The notes beneath the pieces are model-generated. The model worked only from the letters and a program-made list of their open reading frames with translations, made no database searches and was not told the DNA's origin. The position numbers and the translations under genes are program-made. A stretch of DNA of 64,000 bases. It comes from Buttiauxella agrestis ATCC 33320 (GTDB lineage: Bacteria; Pseudomonadota; Gammaproteobacteria; Enterobacterales; Enterobacteriaceae). Below, one piece after another: positions 47,806 through 58,316 of the stretch. Position 1 is the first letter of the stretch; every line of letters starts with the position of its first letter. The stretch lies in assembly GCA_024169445.1 (NCBI GenBank), contig JALKFA010000001.1, forward strand, positions 2,852,001 to 2,916,000. Direction: 5' to 3'.

Positions 47806-48510
47806 ATGAAAGCAATGCAAAACCCAATGGTTCTTCGTCCTATCGTGATGTTTCTGGTGCTCTCCACAAGTGGCTGTGCACTGGTGCCAACTAAACCGCT
47901 GGTGGAAGGGGCAACATCGGCCCAACCTGTGCCTGGCCCTGCACCTGTGGTTAATGGCTCTATTTTCCAGACGGCGCAACCGCTGAACTATGGCTATCAA
48001 CCACTGTTTGAAGACCGCCGCCCACGTAACGTTGGCGATACGTTGACGATCCAGCTTCAGGAAAATGTCAGTGCCAGTAAGAGTTCGTCGGCGAATGCCA
48101 GCCGTGATGGCAAAACTAATTTTGGCTTTAACGTCACGCCGCGCTATCTCGAAGGTCTGTTCGGTAATAACCGCGCCGATGTGGATGTGGAAGGCGGCAA
48201 CAGTTTCAACGGTAAAGGTGGGGCGAATGCCAGTAACACCTTTAGCGGAACCTTAACCGTGACGGTCGATCAGGTGCTGGCAAACGGCAACCTGCACGTC
48301 GTGGGTGAAAAACAGATAGCCATTAACCAGGGCACCGAATTTATTCGTTTCTCCGGTGTGGTCAATCCTCGCACCATCAGTGGCTCCAACACCGTGCCGT
48401 CCACACAAGTGGCGGATGCGCGCATCGAATATGTCGGCAACGGCTATATCAACGAAGCGCAGAACATGGGCTGGATGCAACGCTTCTTCCTTAATTTATC
48501 GCCGATGTAA
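47806..48510 (+). CDS. flgH: FlgH, flagellar L-ring lipoprotein
   Basis: A 234-residue outer-membrane L-ring subunit. The signal peptide ends [11 protein letters not shown], so the Cys about 24 residues in would be lipidated; residue -3 is Thr rather than the more usual Leu. Conserved body: [27 protein letters not shown] and the C-terminal [13 protein letters not shown]. The start at 47806 (or the ATG at 47815) gives a normal signal peptide; a GTG at 47767 would add 13 residues and is unlikely. Confidence 0.93.
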   Translation: MKAMQNPMVLRPIVMFLVLSTSGCALVPTKPLVEGATSAQPVPGPAPVVNGSIFQTAQPLNYGYQPLFEDRRPRNVGDTLTIQLQENVSASKSSSANASRDGKTNFGFNVTPRYLEGLFGNNRADVDVEGGNSFNGKGGANASNTFSGTLTVTVDQVLANGNLHVVGEKQIAINQGTEFIRFSGVVNPRTISGSNTVPSTQVADARIEYVGNGYINEAQNMGWMQRFFLNLSPM

Positions 48511-48521
48511 GCGAGGGATTT

Positions 48522-49616
48522 ATGACCAGATATTTATTCGGATTGCTGATGCTGGTGGCAACGCTAGCGCAGGCTGACCGTATCCGCGACCTGACCACGG
48601 TTCAGGGTGTGCGTGAAAACTCCCTGATTGGTTATGGCCTGGTGGTTGGCCTTGACGGAACGGGTGACCAGACCACACAAACGCCGTTCACCACGCAAAC
48701 CATGAACAACATGCTTTCGCAGTTGGGGATTACCGTTCCTGCGGGCACCAATATGCAGCTCAAAAACGTGGCTGCGGTCATGGTGACGGCTAAGTACCCG
48801 GCGTTTGCTCGCTCGGGGCAAAATATTGATGTGGTGGTTTCTTCAATGGGTAACGCCAAAAGCTTGCGCGGCGGCACATTGCTGATGACGCCAATGAAAG
48901 GGGTCGACAACCAGGTTTATGCCCTGGCGCAAGGCAATATTCTGGTCGGCGGTGCGGGGGCTTCTGCGGGTGGCAGCAGCGTTCAGGTGAACCAACTGAA
49001 TGGCGGGCGTATCACCAATGGCGCGATCATCGAACGTGAATTACCGGGAACGTTTGGTTCAGGCAATCTCATCAGCCTGCAACTGAACAATGATGATTTC
49101 ACGCTGGCGCAGCAAATTACCGACACCATTAACCGTTCGCGTGGCTTTGGCAGCGCGTCGGCGATTGATGCTCGCACCATCCAGATTCGTGTCCCAACCG
49201 GCAACAGCTCGCAAGTGCGTTTGCTGGCCGATATTCAGAACCTGGAAGTGAACCTGCCAGCACAGGACGCCAAAGTGATTATCAACTCACGTACCGGTTC
49301 GGTGGTGATGAACCAGGAAGTGACACTGAATACTTGTGCGGTGGCGCAGGGCAACTTGTCGGTGACGGTCAACCGCCAGGCACAGGTGAGCCAGCCGGAT
49401 ACACCATTTGGTGGCGGTCAAACTGTTGTCACCCCGCAAACGCAAATCGACTTGCGCCAGAATGGCGGGGCGCTGCAACGGGTTAACGCCAGTGCCAACC
49501 TGAACACCGTGGTTCGTGCTTTGAACACGCTGGGCGCATCACCAATGGAGTTGATGTCGATTCTGCAATCTATGCAAACCGCGGGTTGTTTGCGGGCCAA
49601 AGTGGAAATTATCTGA
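48522..49616 (+). CDS. flgI: FlgI, flagellar P-ring protein
   Basis: A 364-residue periplasmic P-ring subunit. A signal peptide ([18 protein letters not shown]) precedes the mature start [15 protein letters not shown]. The conserved [17 protein letters not shown] follows at about residues 36-52. Secretion is Sec-dependent and assembly uses FlgA. Its stop codon overlaps the flgJ start (TGATG). Confidence 0.97.
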   Translation: MTRYLFGLLMLVATLAQADRIRDLTTVQGVRENSLIGYGLVVGLDGTGDQTTQTPFTTQTMNNMLSQLGITVPAGTNMQLKNVAAVMVTAKYPAFARSGQNIDVVVSSMGNAKSLRGGTLLMTPMKGVDNQVYALAQGNILVGGAGASAGGSSVQVNQLNGGRITNGAIIERELPGTFGSGNLISLQLNNDDFTLAQQITDTINRSRGFGSASAIDARTIQIRVPTGNSSQVRLLADIQNLEVNLPAQDAKVIINSRTGSVVMNQEVTLNTCAVAQGNLSVTVNRQAQVSQPDTPFGGGQTVVTPQTQIDLRQNGGALQRVNASANLNTVVRALNTLGASPMELMSILQSMQTAGCLRAKVEII

Positions 49617-50557
49617 TGCTTAACGAGTCCCAATCACTGGCGAATGCGGCGTGGGATGCTAACTCTCTTAACGAGTTAAAAGCCAAAACCGGGCAAGATC
49701 CGAAAGGCAACATGAAGTCGGTTGCCCGCCAGGTGGAAGGGATGTTCGTGCAGATGATGCTGAAAAGCATGCGCGAGGCGCTGCCGAAAGATGGCTTGTT
49801 CAGCAGTGAGCAAACGCGGATGTACACCAGCATCTATGACCAGCAAATTGCCCAACAGCTCAGCGCAAAAGGCCTTGGGCTGGCGGACATGATGGTGGAG
49901 CAAATGGGCGGCAATGCTGACCCATCGGAAGAGGCTGGCAAAGTACCGATGAAGTTTGATATGCAGACGGTGACCAGCTTCCAGAACCAGACCATCACGC
50001 AAATGGTGCGTCAGGCCATCCCGAAAGCACCGTCTAACGAAGAACCGCTAACCGGTGATAGCAAAGACTTCCTGGCGCAGCTTTCGTTACCAGCACGCCT
50101 TGCCAGTGAACAGAGCGGCATTCCTCATCACTTGATTCTGGCGCAAGCTGCGCTGGAGTCAGGCTGGGGGCAACGGCAAATTCTGACTGAAAAAGGTGAG
50201 CCGAGTTTTAACCTGTTTGGCGTCAAAGCCAGCAGTAGCTGGAAAGGGGAGGTGACTGAAATCACCACCACCGAATATGAAAACGGTGAAGCGAAAAAGG
50301 TAAAAGCCAAGTTCCGCGTGTATAGCTCTTATCTGGAGGCGCTTTCTGATTACGTCGGCTTGTTGACACGCAACCCGCGTTACGCCGCCGTGACTAATGC
50401 CAATACCGCAGAACAGGGCGCACAAGCGTTGCAAAATGCGGGGTACGCCACCGATCCGAACTATGCCCGTAAGCTGACGGGCATGATTCAGCAGATGAAA
50501 GCGATGGGTGAGAAAGTGGCGAAAGCGTATAGCAACGACCTGTCTAATCTCTTCTAA
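49616..50557 (+). CDS. flgJ: FlgJ, rod-capping protein with peptidoglycan hydrolase domain
   Basis: A 313-residue two-domain protein. Residues 1-about 145 form the rod cap (VARQVEGMFVQMMLKSMREA at 36-55). The C-terminal glucosaminidase-type domain has the catalytic E181 in LAQAALESGWGQRQI and a tyrosine-rich segment RVYSSYLEALSDYVGLLTRN. The ATG at 49616 overlaps the flgI stop and gives the E. coli length. Confidence 0.96.
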   Translation: MLNESQSLANAAWDANSLNELKAKTGQDPKGNMKSVARQVEGMFVQMMLKSMREALPKDGLFSSEQTRMYTSIYDQQIAQQLSAKGLGLADMMVEQMGGNADPSEEAGKVPMKFDMQTVTSFQNQTITQMVRQAIPKAPSNEEPLTGDSKDFLAQLSLPARLASEQSGIPHHLILAQAALESGWGQRQILTEKGEPSFNLFGVKASSSWKGEVTEITTTEYENGEAKKVKAKFRVYSSYLEALSDYVGLLTRNPRYAAVTNANTAEQGAQALQNAGYATDPNYARKLTGMIQQMKAMGEKVAKAYSNDLSNLF

Positions 50558-50575
50558 GTTCTCACTATTAAATAC

Positions 50576-50602
50576 TCAAGTCCTGCCGGGAACTGCCGAT
50601 AC
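50576..50602 (+). promoter_or_regulatory. Sigma28 (FliA) promoter of flgKL
   Basis: TCAAGTCC, 11 bases, then GCCGATAC, fitting the sigma28 pattern TAAAGTTT-N11-GCCGATAA. It lies 41 bases upstream of the flgK ATG and gives class 3 expression of the junction proteins. Confidence 0.82.
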
Positions 50603-50642
50603 TTACTGACAGGAACCGTGATTAATGCGCTAAGGAAATTTC

Positions 50643-52304
50643 ATGTCCAGTAGCCTGATTAACAGTGCCATGAGTGGCCTGGGTGCTGCCCAGGCGGCAC
50701 TGAATACTGTCAGTAACAACATTTCTAATTACAACGTCACAGGCTATACCCGCCAGACTACCGTGTTATCTCAGTCGAAAAGTACGCTGGGTGCTGGAGG
50801 ATGGATTGGCAACGGTGTGCAAGTCAGCGGTGTGCAACGTGAATATGATGCGTTCATCACTAACCAACTGCGCGCGGCACAGACGCAAAGCAGTGGTCTG
50901 AGTACTCAGTATCAGCAAATGTCGAAAATCGACAATATGCTGTCGGGTAGCACCAACACCCTCGCCACCACCATGCAAAGTTTCTTTACTGGCCTGCAAA
51001 CGCTGGTCAGTAATTCTGAAGACCCGGCTGCTCGCCAGGCGTTGCTTGGCAATGCCAGCGGCCTGGTAAACCAGTTTAAGGTGACGGATCAGTATCTGCG
51101 CGACCAGGATAAGCAGGTGAATACCGCTATCCAGAGCAGCGTGGAACAAATCAATAATTACGCAAGCCAGATTGCGAATCTGAATAATCAGATTTCACGC
51201 CTTACCGGTGTGGGCGCGGGCGCATCACCAAACGATTTGCTCGATCAGCGCGACCAGTTGGTCAGCCAGCTTAACCAGATTGTCGGTGTTGAAGTCAGTG
51301 TGCAGGACGGTGGCTCGTATAACGTGTCGATCGCCAACGGTTTAACCCTGGTGCAAGGCGACAAAGCTAATCAACTGGCGGCTGTCGGCTCCAGTTCTGA
51401 CCCGTCACGCATTACTGTTGCATATGTTGACCCGGTTTCTGGCACCACTGAAATCCCTGAAAGCCAGCTGAAGAATGGCTCGCTTGGCGGCATGTTGACT
51501 TTCCGTTCTCAGGATTTGGACAGCGCGCGTAACCGCCTCGGGCAGTTAGCTTTAGCGTTCTCTGATGCGATTAATCAGCAGCACAGCGCGGGCATTGATG
51601 CCAATGGCGCGGTGGGGAAAGATTTCTTTGATTACGGCGGCCCGTCTGTTTTAAGCAACAGTAAAAATGCCTCTCAATCGACAGTACTGACTGCACAAGT
51701 CACTGACAGCAAAGCGGTTCAGGCCAGCGACTATAAAGCTGTGTTTAACGATCCTGACTGGGAAATCACTCGCTTGTCGGACAATAAGAAATTCACCGCA
51801 ACCGAGGCCGTTGATGGCAGTGGCAACAAGAGCCTGAGTTTCGACGGCTTAAAAATCGACATTAGCGGTACGCCAGCGACCAAGAATGACAGTTTCGTTA
51901 TTAAGCCGGTTTCAGATGTTGTGGTGAATATGAACGTCTTAATTAGCGACGAAAGTGAATTGGCATTAGCGGCCAATCCTTCGGGTGGCGATAGCGACAA
52001 CCGTAATGCTCAGGCGCTGTTGGATTTGCAGAGCAGTAAAGTCGTCAACGGCAACAAATCGTTTAACGATGCCTATGCCAGCCTGGTGAGTGATGTGGGT
52101 AACAAAACCAGCACGCTGAAAGTCACCAGTACCACGCAAGATAATGTGGTCACGCAGTTGAGTAACCAACAGCAGTCCATCTCTGGTGTCAACCTTGACG
52201 AAGAGTACGGTAACTTGCAGCGTTTCCAACAGTATTACCTGGCGAATGCCCAGGTTCTTCAGACGGCATCAACTCTGTTTGATGCGTTACTGTCCATCCG
52301 TTAA
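50643..52304 (+). CDS. flgK: FlgK, hook-filament junction protein 1
   Basis: A 553-residue junction protein, a few residues longer than E. coli FlgK. N-terminal ALNTVSNNISNYNVTGYTRQ and C-terminal GVNLDEEYGNLQRFQQYYLA are the conserved axial segments. It is exported with FlgN as chaperone. It lies directly upstream of flgL with a 16-base gap. Confidence 0.97.
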   Translation: MSSSLINSAMSGLGAAQAALNTVSNNISNYNVTGYTRQTTVLSQSKSTLGAGGWIGNGVQVSGVQREYDAFITNQLRAAQTQSSGLSTQYQQMSKIDNMLSGSTNTLATTMQSFFTGLQTLVSNSEDPAARQALLGNASGLVNQFKVTDQYLRDQDKQVNTAIQSSVEQINNYASQIANLNNQISRLTGVGAGASPNDLLDQRDQLVSQLNQIVGVEVSVQDGGSYNVSIANGLTLVQGDKANQLAAVGSSSDPSRITVAYVDPVSGTTEIPESQLKNGSLGGMLTFRSQDLDSARNRLGQLALAFSDAINQQHSAGIDANGAVGKDFFDYGGPSVLSNSKNASQSTVLTAQVTDSKAVQASDYKAVFNDPDWEITRLSDNKKFTATEAVDGSGNKSLSFDGLKIDISGTPATKNDSFVIKPVSDVVVNMNVLISDESELALAANPSGGDSDNRNAQALLDLQSSKVVNGNKSFNDAYASLVSDVGNKTSTLKVTSTTQDNVVTQLSNQQQSISGVNLDEEYGNLQRFQQYYLANAQVLQTASTLFDALLSIR

Positions 52305-52320
52305 TTAAGGAATCTGGCGT

Positions 52321-53283
52321 ATGCGTATCAGTACCGCAATGATGTACCAGCAAAACATGCGTGGCGTGACCAACGCACAAAGTGAGTGGCTGCGCTACGG
52401 CGAGCAAATGTCGACGGGTAAACGTGTCACTAAACCTTCTGATGACCCGATTGCCGCATCGCAAGCGGTGGTGTTGTCTCAGGCTCAGGCTCAAAACAGC
52501 CAGTACGCGCTGGCTCGTACTTTTGCGACACAGAAAGTGTCGCTGGAAGAGAACGTACTGGGGCAGGTGACCACGGCGATTCAGTCTGCGCAGGAGAAAA
52601 TCGTTAACGCCGGTAACGGTACGTTAAGCGATGACGATCGTGCTTCACTGGCTACCGATCTGGAAGGTGTCCGCAATCAGATCCTCAACCTTGCCAACAG
52701 CACAGATGGCAACGGGCGTTTTATTTTTGCGGGCTATAAAACGGATTCTGCACCGTTTAGCGGTGGGGCAAACAGCATCGTTTATACGGGCGGTGGTACT
52801 GCTGTGACCCAGTCTGTTGATGCCGCACGCAGCATGACGATTGGCCACACAGGCACGCAAGTGTTCAACTCACTGACCAGTAATGCGGTGCCGGAACCCG
52901 ATGGCAGTGACTCGGAAACCAATTTGTTCAACATGCTTGACTCTGCGATTGCCACTCTGAGAAAACCCGCTGAAGGCCTGGATGATGCCGACAAAGATCT
53001 TTTAACCGCGGCTATCGATAAAACCAACCGTGGGCTGAAAAACTCCCTTAATAACGTTCTGACCGTGCGTGCAGAGTTAGGCACACAGCTTAATGAGCTG
53101 GATAAGCTTGATGATTTAGGTAATGACCGTGCGTTGGGACAGTCGCAGCAAATGAGTGATTTGGTGGATGTAGACTGGAACTCGGCGATCTCTTCCTATG
53201 TGATGCAGCAGGCAGCACTTCAGGCGTCTTACAAAGCATTCAGTGATATGCAGGGGATGTCTTTGTTCCAGCTGAATAAATAG
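52321..53283 (+). CDS. flgL: FlgL, hook-filament junction protein 3
   Basis: A 320-residue flagellin-like junction protein. N-terminal MRISTAMMYQQNMRGVTNAQ and KPSDDPIAASQAVVLSQAQA are conserved, as is the C-terminal YVMQQAALQASYKAFSDMQG. AAGGAA precedes the ATG. It is followed by a strong Rho-independent terminator. Confidence 0.97.
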   Translation: MRISTAMMYQQNMRGVTNAQSEWLRYGEQMSTGKRVTKPSDDPIAASQAVVLSQAQAQNSQYALARTFATQKVSLEENVLGQVTTAIQSAQEKIVNAGNGTLSDDDRASLATDLEGVRNQILNLANSTDGNGRFIFAGYKTDSAPFSGGANSIVYTGGGTAVTQSVDAARSMTIGHTGTQVFNSLTSNAVPEPDGSDSETNLFNMLDSAIATLRKPAEGLDDADKDLLTAAIDKTNRGLKNSLNNVLTVRAELGTQLNELDKLDDLGNDRALGQSQQMSDLVDVDWNSAISSYVMQQAALQASYKAFSDMQGMSLFQLNK

Positions 53284-53364
53284 TAGCTTTACCGTTTGGG
53301 GCGTGCCATGAAACTGGGTGCGCTTTATGTGCCCACTTCATCACCCCGAAGTGGGTTTTTTTTT
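53284..53364 (+). ncRNA. flgO: Possible FlgO-type sRNA from the flgL 3' end
   Basis: In E. coli a small RNA (FlgO) is processed from the flgL 3' untranslated region and ends at the flgL terminator. The same arrangement is present here: an 80-base 3' region ending in a strong intrinsic terminator. No sequence comparison could be made, so this is positional inference only. Confidence 0.3.
53332..53364 (+). terminator. Intrinsic terminator of the flagellar operon
   Basis: Arms CCCACTTC (53332-53339) and GAAGTGGG (53348-53355) with an eight-base loop, followed by nine T. Confidence 0.92.
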
Positions 53365-53392
53365 GCCTTATCCGACCAGACTCTCAGAAATA

Positions 53393-53424
53393 AAAAAGCC
53401 GGTCAGTTTCCTGACCGGCTTTTT
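53393..53424. terminator. rne terminator (bidirectional)
   Basis: Perfect 14-base arms AAAAAGCCGGTCAG and CTGACCGGCTTTTT with loop TTTC. On the minus strand it ends rne transcription with a U run; on the plus strand it backs up the flgL terminator. Confidence 0.92.
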
Positions 53425-53439
53425 CGCAACGCTTAGCGA

Positions 53440-56400
53440 TTATTCAGCGCTTTGCGGGCGTGTAGCTGGAGCTGTTGCCTGGTGAGTTGCGCTGTTTCCG
53501 CCAGCAGAACCGCGGCCACTGAACTCATATGTTGGGCGTACCCAATCGCTCTGGCGTGGTGCTTCCGGAGTATATTCCGGTGCCGGAGCTTTAGTCATCG
53601 GCGCGGCTGCATGTTTAGTCACATGAGCAACAACAGGCTGTGCAGCTTTCACTTCAGGAACCACAGTTTCTGCTACAACAGTTTTCTCAACTGGCGTCTC
53701 TTCAGCTTTGGTTTCTGCAACAGGAGTCTCTTCAGCTTTAGTCTCTGTCACTGCCGGCTTAACTTCTTCTACCGGAGCCTCTGGCGTAGTTTCTTCAACT
53801 ACGACTGGAGCAACTTCAGCCACTGCTGCTGCCTGCTGTTGATGCGTTTCAACGGCAACGTCATCCTGAGCTGGCGTAACTTCGTCAATCACTTGTTCAG
53901 CAACAACGTCGTCTTCAGTGGCAATCAGATGTGGCTGCTCAGTGACCGAAGCCGCAATCACTTCTGGATGAGTGGTTTCAACGTGTGCCGGTTCAACCGC
54001 TACAGGTTGCGCTGCTGCCTGAACGACTGGCGGAACAATAACCACTTCTACAGGCTCTTGCTCGTGAGAAACAAAGACTGGAGCATGATCAACGTGATTC
54101 TCGTACTGCGAATCTTCCTGGGAACGGGCAACCGGGTAGCTGATCCAGGCTTTACCAGAAGCAAGTTCAGGAGAAGCACAAGCAACGATCAATGGCATCG
54201 GTGACTGCGTTGGGTAACGCTCATCACGATAACGACGGCGACGTTGACCACTGACACGCAAGTGACGTGGGGAACGGCGAGAGCGACGCGGCATACCGTT
54301 AGAATCGTTACGTGAATCGTTGTTGTCATCATGCTCAACAACGGGTTTCTCGATAACTGCTGGTAACGGAATCGTCGCCAGTTCGGTACGTGCAGCAGGT
54401 GCAGCGGTCACTTCGGCTACGTCTGGAGTTGCCACAGTTTCAGTTACGGAATCTGCTGCAGATTCGAAACGAATTTTCTGGCTCAATTGACGTTGCTTAC
54501 GGCGAGGCATCACCTGGACGCGTTCTTCCTGCTCGGTATCAGCTTCAACTTCTACCGGTTCATCGCGCTGCAGAACTTTAACTTCCTGCTGTGCCTGGCG
54601 TTTGTCATCGCTACGACGACGGTTGCGTTCACGACGTGGCTGCTGCTCGTCGCGTGCTTTAGGCTTTTCAGCTTCTTCAGCAACGGCCGGGCGGTTTTCA
54701 CGGACTTCAGCATTTTGCTGCTGACCCTGGCGGCGATTACGGCGGTTATCGTCGCGATCGCGGTTTTCGCGCGGCTCACGATTATCACGATTATCACGAT
54801 TTTCGCTGCGATTTTCACCACGGCTTTCACCACGGCTTTCGCCACGGTTATCACGATCGCGGTTGTTGCGATCGCCACGATCGTTACGGTCACGACGGTT
54901 GTTCTGGCGACGGTTATTACGACGATCCTGACCCTGACGCTGGCCTTCAGTCTCAGCCGGTTTCGCTTCCTGAACTTCTTTGCTTTCAGTAGTCGCTTCG
55001 CCTGCGAACAGGTTTTTCAGCGCACCGAAGAAGCGGCTAATCAAGCCAGGTTGCTCGGCTGTTGCCGTTTTCGCGACCGCAGGTTTAGCAGCAGGAGCTG
55101 GTGTGGCTACCGGTGCAGATTCTGGCGGTGCTGGCGGCACGTCTGGCATCACGAAGGTCGCGAGCGCAGGTTGCTCTGGGCGTTTACGCTCGGCGTACTC
55201 TTCATCAGAAGGCATCGCCATCTCTTCTTCATGCAGCTTAGGCAGCATGTAGCTCAGAGTTTTAGTTTCTTCGCCTTTGCGCACGCGCAGTACAGAGTAG
55301 TGGGGAGTTTCCATCTGATCGTTAGGAACGATGATGGCTTTCACGCCGCCCTGACGGGTTTCAATCGCGCTTACCGCATCACGTTTTTCGTTCAGCAGGT
55401 AAGAAGCAATCGGCACCGGAACAATCGCATGAACTTCCTGGGTATTCTCTTTCAGCGCTTCTTCTTCAATCAGACGCAGAATGGAGAGTGCCATGGATTC
55501 GTTGTCACGCACCGTACCTGTGCCGCTACAACGCGGGCAGACGTGGTGGCTGGACTCGCCCAGAGAAGGGGAGAGACGCTGACGTGACATTTCCAGCAGG
55601 CCAAAGCGAGAGATATGGCTAATCTGGATACGAGCCCTGTCCTGACGAACAGCTTCACGCAGACGGTTTTCTACCGCACGCTGGTGGCGCACAGGGGTCA
55701 TGTCGATGAAGTCGATAACAATCAAACCACCGAGGTCACGAAGACGCAGTTGGCGCGCGATTTCATCAGCCGCTTCAAGGTTGGTATTGAACGCCGTTTC
55801 TTCGATGTCACCACCGCGAGTTGCGCGCGCGGAGTTGATGTCGATGGCGGTTAACGCTTCAGTGGAGTCGATAACAATCGAACCACCGGATGGCAGACGA
55901 ACTTCGCGCTGGAAAGCGGATTCAATCTGCGACTCAATTTGGTAGTGGCTAAACAGCGGGATTTCACCGGTGTAGAGCTTAATTTTGCTGCTGAAATCAG
56001 GGCGACCCAGAGCACCGATATGCTGGCGAGCCAGTTCGAGTACTTTCGGGTTATCGATAAGAATTTCACCGATGTCCTGACGCAGGTAATCGCGGAAAGC
56101 ACGTACAATAACGTTGCTTTCCTGATGGATAAGGAATGGAGCAGGGCGATTTTCTGCCGCTTTTTGAATCGCTTCCCAGTGCTTCAGACGGAAGCTTAAA
56201 TCCCATTGCAGTGCTTCAGCGGATTTACCCACGCCAGCAGTACGTACAATCAGACCCATGCCATCTGGTAGTTCCAGAGAGGAAAGGGCTTCTTTCAATT
56301 CAGTACGATCGTCACCTTCGATGCGGCGGGAAATACCACCAGCACGTGGGTTATTTGGCATCAGTACTAAATAACTTCCTGCCAGACTAATAAAGGTGGT

Positions 56401-56748
56401 TAAGGCTGCGCCTTTATTACCACGTTCTTCTTTATCAATCTGGACAATCACTTCCTGGCCTTCACGCAGAACATCTTTAATGTTCGGACGACCATGTGAT
56501 GAATAATTAGACGGGAAGTATTCGCGGGCAATTTCTTTAAGAGGAAGGAAACCATGACGTTCCGCGCCGTAATCTACAAATGCCGCTTCCAGACTTGGTT
56601 CAATACGGGTGATTTTGCCTTTATAGATGTTGGCTTTTTTCTGTTCGTGTCCAGGACTTTCAATATCCAGATCGTACAGACGTTGCCCATCTACAAGGGC
56701 GACACGCAACTCTTCTTGCTGAGTCGCGTTTATTAGCATTCTTTTCAT
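53440..56748 (-). CDS. rne: Ribonuclease E
   Basis: A 1102-residue essential endoribonuclease and scaffold of the RNA degradosome at the inner membrane. Catalytic half: S1 domain (about 36-119), the magnesium residues D303 (AIDINSA) and D346 (VIDFIDM), and the Zn-link C404/C407 in CPRCSGTG that joins protomers. The C-terminal half is disordered: an Arg/Asn/Asp-rich RNA-binding tract (about 600-700, repeats such as [20 protein letters not shown]), Ala/Val/Glu-rich linkers, and the terminal PNPase-binding segment [14 protein letters not shown]. Somewhat longer than E. coli RNase E (1061, recalled), mainly in the low-complexity half. A long autoregulatory leader lies upstream. Confidence 0.97.
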   Translation of the reverse strand: MKRMLINATQQEELRVALVDGQRLYDLDIESPGHEQKKANIYKGKITRIEPSLEAAFVDYGAERHGFLPLKEIAREYFPSNYSSHGRPNIKDVLREGQEVIVQIDKEERGNKGAALTTFISLAGSYLVLMPNNPRAGGISRRIEGDDRTELKEALSSLELPDGMGLIVRTAGVGKSAEALQWDLSFRLKHWEAIQKAAENRPAPFLIHQESNVIVRAFRDYLRQDIGEILIDNPKVLELARQHIGALGRPDFSSKIKLYTGEIPLFSHYQIESQIESAFQREVRLPSGGSIVIDSTEALTAIDINSARATRGGDIEETAFNTNLEAADEIARQLRLRDLGGLIVIDFIDMTPVRHQRAVENRLREAVRQDRARIQISHISRFGLLEMSRQRLSPSLGESSHHVCPRCSGTGTVRDNESMALSILRLIEEEALKENTQEVHAIVPVPIASYLLNEKRDAVSAIETRQGGVKAIIVPNDQMETPHYSVLRVRKGEETKTLSYMLPKLHEEEMAMPSDEEYAERKRPEQPALATFVMPDVPPAPPESAPVATPAPAAKPAVAKTATAEQPGLISRFFGALKNLFAGEATTESKEVQEAKPAETEGQRQGQDRRNNRRQNNRRDRNDRGDRNNRDRDNRGESRGESRGENRSENRDNRDNREPRENRDRDDNRRNRRQGQQQNAEVRENRPAVAEEAEKPKARDEQQPRRERNRRRSDDKRQAQQEVKVLQRDEPVEVEADTEQEERVQVMPRRKQRQLSQKIRFESAADSVTETVATPDVAEVTAAPAARTELATIPLPAVIEKPVVEHDDNNDSRNDSNGMPRRSRRSPRHLRVSGQRRRRYRDERYPTQSPMPLIVACASPELASGKAWISYPVARSQEDSQYENHVDHAPVFVSHEQEPVEVVIVPPVVQAAAQPVAVEPAHVETTHPEVIAASVTEQPHLIATEDDVVAEQVIDEVTPAQDDVAVETHQQQAAAVAEVAPVVVEETTPEAPVEEVKPAVTETKAEETPVAETKAEETPVEKTVVAETVVPEVKAAQPVVAHVTKHAAAPMTKAPAPEYTPEAPRQSDWVRPTYEFSGRGSAGGNSATHQATAPATRPQSAE

Positions 56749-57131
56749 CGTAACTTACTCATTATTCTTACATTGGTGACAAAGCTACGGGCATGGTGAC
56801 GCTGACCGGGAGTGAACCGATGGCCTCGTGACTAAACGCTAAGTCGCCAACCTCACGGTTGTCGCTTGCTGAGAGGCGCAAAGTGTCGGTAGCCTGTATT
56901 TCATACGGAAATACAGCGCAATTATCGTGGGAATAACCTTAGAATATTTCTTAAGAGTTGATTCCAATTTACCGGTCAGGCTGCAACCCGCAGCCCGCTA
57001 ACTGCCTGAAGGTACAATACGTCTTACGCCATTGCTGCGTGGATGGACGTTCAGGCAAAACTGGTAATTCCGCAAAATTCCTTGTTCTAACAAGTATCAA
57101 CACGGAAAACCGCAACATTATTCCATTGCTA
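56749..57131 (-). promoter_or_regulatory. rne 5' leader (autoregulatory)
   Basis: About 380 bases of leader between a predicted start near 57131 and the rne ATG, close to the 361-base leader of E. coli rne, through which RNase E cleaves its own message. A perfect hairpin with arms CTGTATTTC (56895-56903) and GAAATACAG (56909-56917) and loop ATACG probably corresponds to one of the RNase E-sensing stems. The promoter -10 is TATAAT on the minus strand (57142-57137). No convincing coding frame lies in the region. Confidence 0.72.
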
Positions 57132-57319
57132 ACCTTATTATAGCAAGATGACTTTTGCCTTTGATGCCTCGTTTCTTACAGTTTTTTAACTCACTTTTTC
57201 GCTGCATGTCGCAGAAATCTGAAAAAGGGCAGTCAGGCGACTTAAAACCAGGCAGATTCTCAGTTAAGCACATAAAAATGAGTGGCGCTATGCGCGCACG
57301 CTATTTAGAATCGCCGACC

Positions 57320-58273
57320 ATGAAAACTCCGACACCTTCAGTACAAATCGTTGCCATTTCTTCTGATGAAGCTGGGCAGCGTATCGATAACTTTTTGCTC
57401 TCCCGCCTGAAGGGCGTGCCGAAAAGTATGATTTATCGCATTTTGCGTAAAGGCGAAGTGCGCGTGAATAAAAAACGCATTAAGCCTGAATATAAAATCC
57501 AGGATGGCGACGAAATTCGTATTCCGCCGGTTCGCGTCGCCGAACGTGAAGAACAAGCCGTATCGCCACATCTACAAAAAGTCGCCGCGCTGACGGATGC
57601 GATTATTTATGAAGATGATCACATCCTGGTATTGAATAAACCTTCAGGTACTGCGGTTCACGGTGGCAGTGGCTTGAGCTTTGGTGTGATTGAAGGCTTG
57701 CGTGCGTTGCGCCCGGAAGCGCGTTTCCTTGAACTTGTGCATCGTCTTGACCGTGATACATCGGGCATTTTGCTGGTGGCGAAGAAACGCTCCGCCCTGC
57801 GTTCACTGCACGAGCAGTTGCGTGAAAAGGGTATGCAGAAGGATTACCTGGCGCTGGTACGTGGCCAATGGCAGTCGCATGTCAAAGCGGTGCAGGCTCC
57901 GTTGCTAAAAAATATTTTGCAGAGCGGTGAGCGTATTGTACGCGTCAACAGTGAAGGCAAACCGTCAGAAACACGTTTTAAAGTGGAAGAGCGTTATGCT
58001 TTTGCCACATTAGTACGTTGCAGCCCAATCACCGGGCGAACCCATCAGATTCGCGTGCACACGCTGCATGCCGGGCATCCCATTGCGTTCGATGATCGCT
58101 ATGGCGATCGCGAATTTGATAAGCAACTCGCAGGCACTGGCCTGAATCGCTTGTTCTTGCATGCCGCAGCATTGCGTTTCACCCATCCCAATACCGGTGA
58201 AATTATGCGTGTTGAAGCGCCGCTGGATGAGCAATTGAAACGCTGTCTTACGGTGTTACGCAACGCGGGCTAA
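57320..58273 (+). CDS. rluC: RluC, 23S rRNA pseudouridine synthase (955/2504/2580)
   Basis: A 317-residue RluA-family enzyme that isomerises uridines 955, 2504 and 2580 of 23S rRNA. An S4 RNA-binding domain occupies about residues 20-80 (GQRIDNFLLSRLKGVPKSMI). The catalytic aspartate is D144 in HRLDRDTSG, followed by GRTHQIRVH. The start at 57320 (MKTPTPSV) matches E. coli; the frame stays open for 55 further codons upstream, but those residues have no counterpart. About 190 bp between the rne start region and this ATG show no other gene. Confidence 0.95.
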   Translation: MKTPTPSVQIVAISSDEAGQRIDNFLLSRLKGVPKSMIYRILRKGEVRVNKKRIKPEYKIQDGDEIRIPPVRVAEREEQAVSPHLQKVAALTDAIIYEDDHILVLNKPSGTAVHGGSGLSFGVIEGLRALRPEARFLELVHRLDRDTSGILLVAKKRSALRSLHEQLREKGMQKDYLALVRGQWQSHVKAVQAPLLKNILQSGERIVRVNSEGKPSETRFKVEERYAFATLVRCSPITGRTHQIRVHTLHAGHPIAFDDRYGDREFDKQLAGTGLNRLFLHAAALRFTHPNTGEIMRVEAPLDEQLKRCLTVLRNAG

Positions 58274-58277
58274 CCGT

Positions 58278-58311
58278 TTAGAGTGGAGGCGCGAAGGTGT
58301 CTCCACTCTAA
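58278..58311. terminator. Hairpin between rluC and yceF
   Basis: Perfect 11-base arms TTAGAGTGGAG and CTCCACTCTAA with a 12-base loop, between convergent genes. No U run follows, so efficiency is uncertain. Confidence 0.6.
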
Positions 58312-58316
58312 GTCAG

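Noticed and set aside
54487-55587. A 366-codon open frame on the plus strand opposite rne
   Set aside because: It is a shadow of the Arg/Glu/Ala-rich low-complexity part of RNase E; composition is unlike a normal protein and there is no ribosome site.
56958-57143. A 61-codon frame in the rne leader on the plus strand, in the position of E. coli yceQ
   Set aside because: No ribosome site, no recognisable protein features, and the region is explained by the rne promoter and regulatory leader.
57155-57319. A 55-codon N-terminal extension of rluC
   Set aside because: It has no counterpart in RluC, and the start at 57320 gives the normal family N-terminus.
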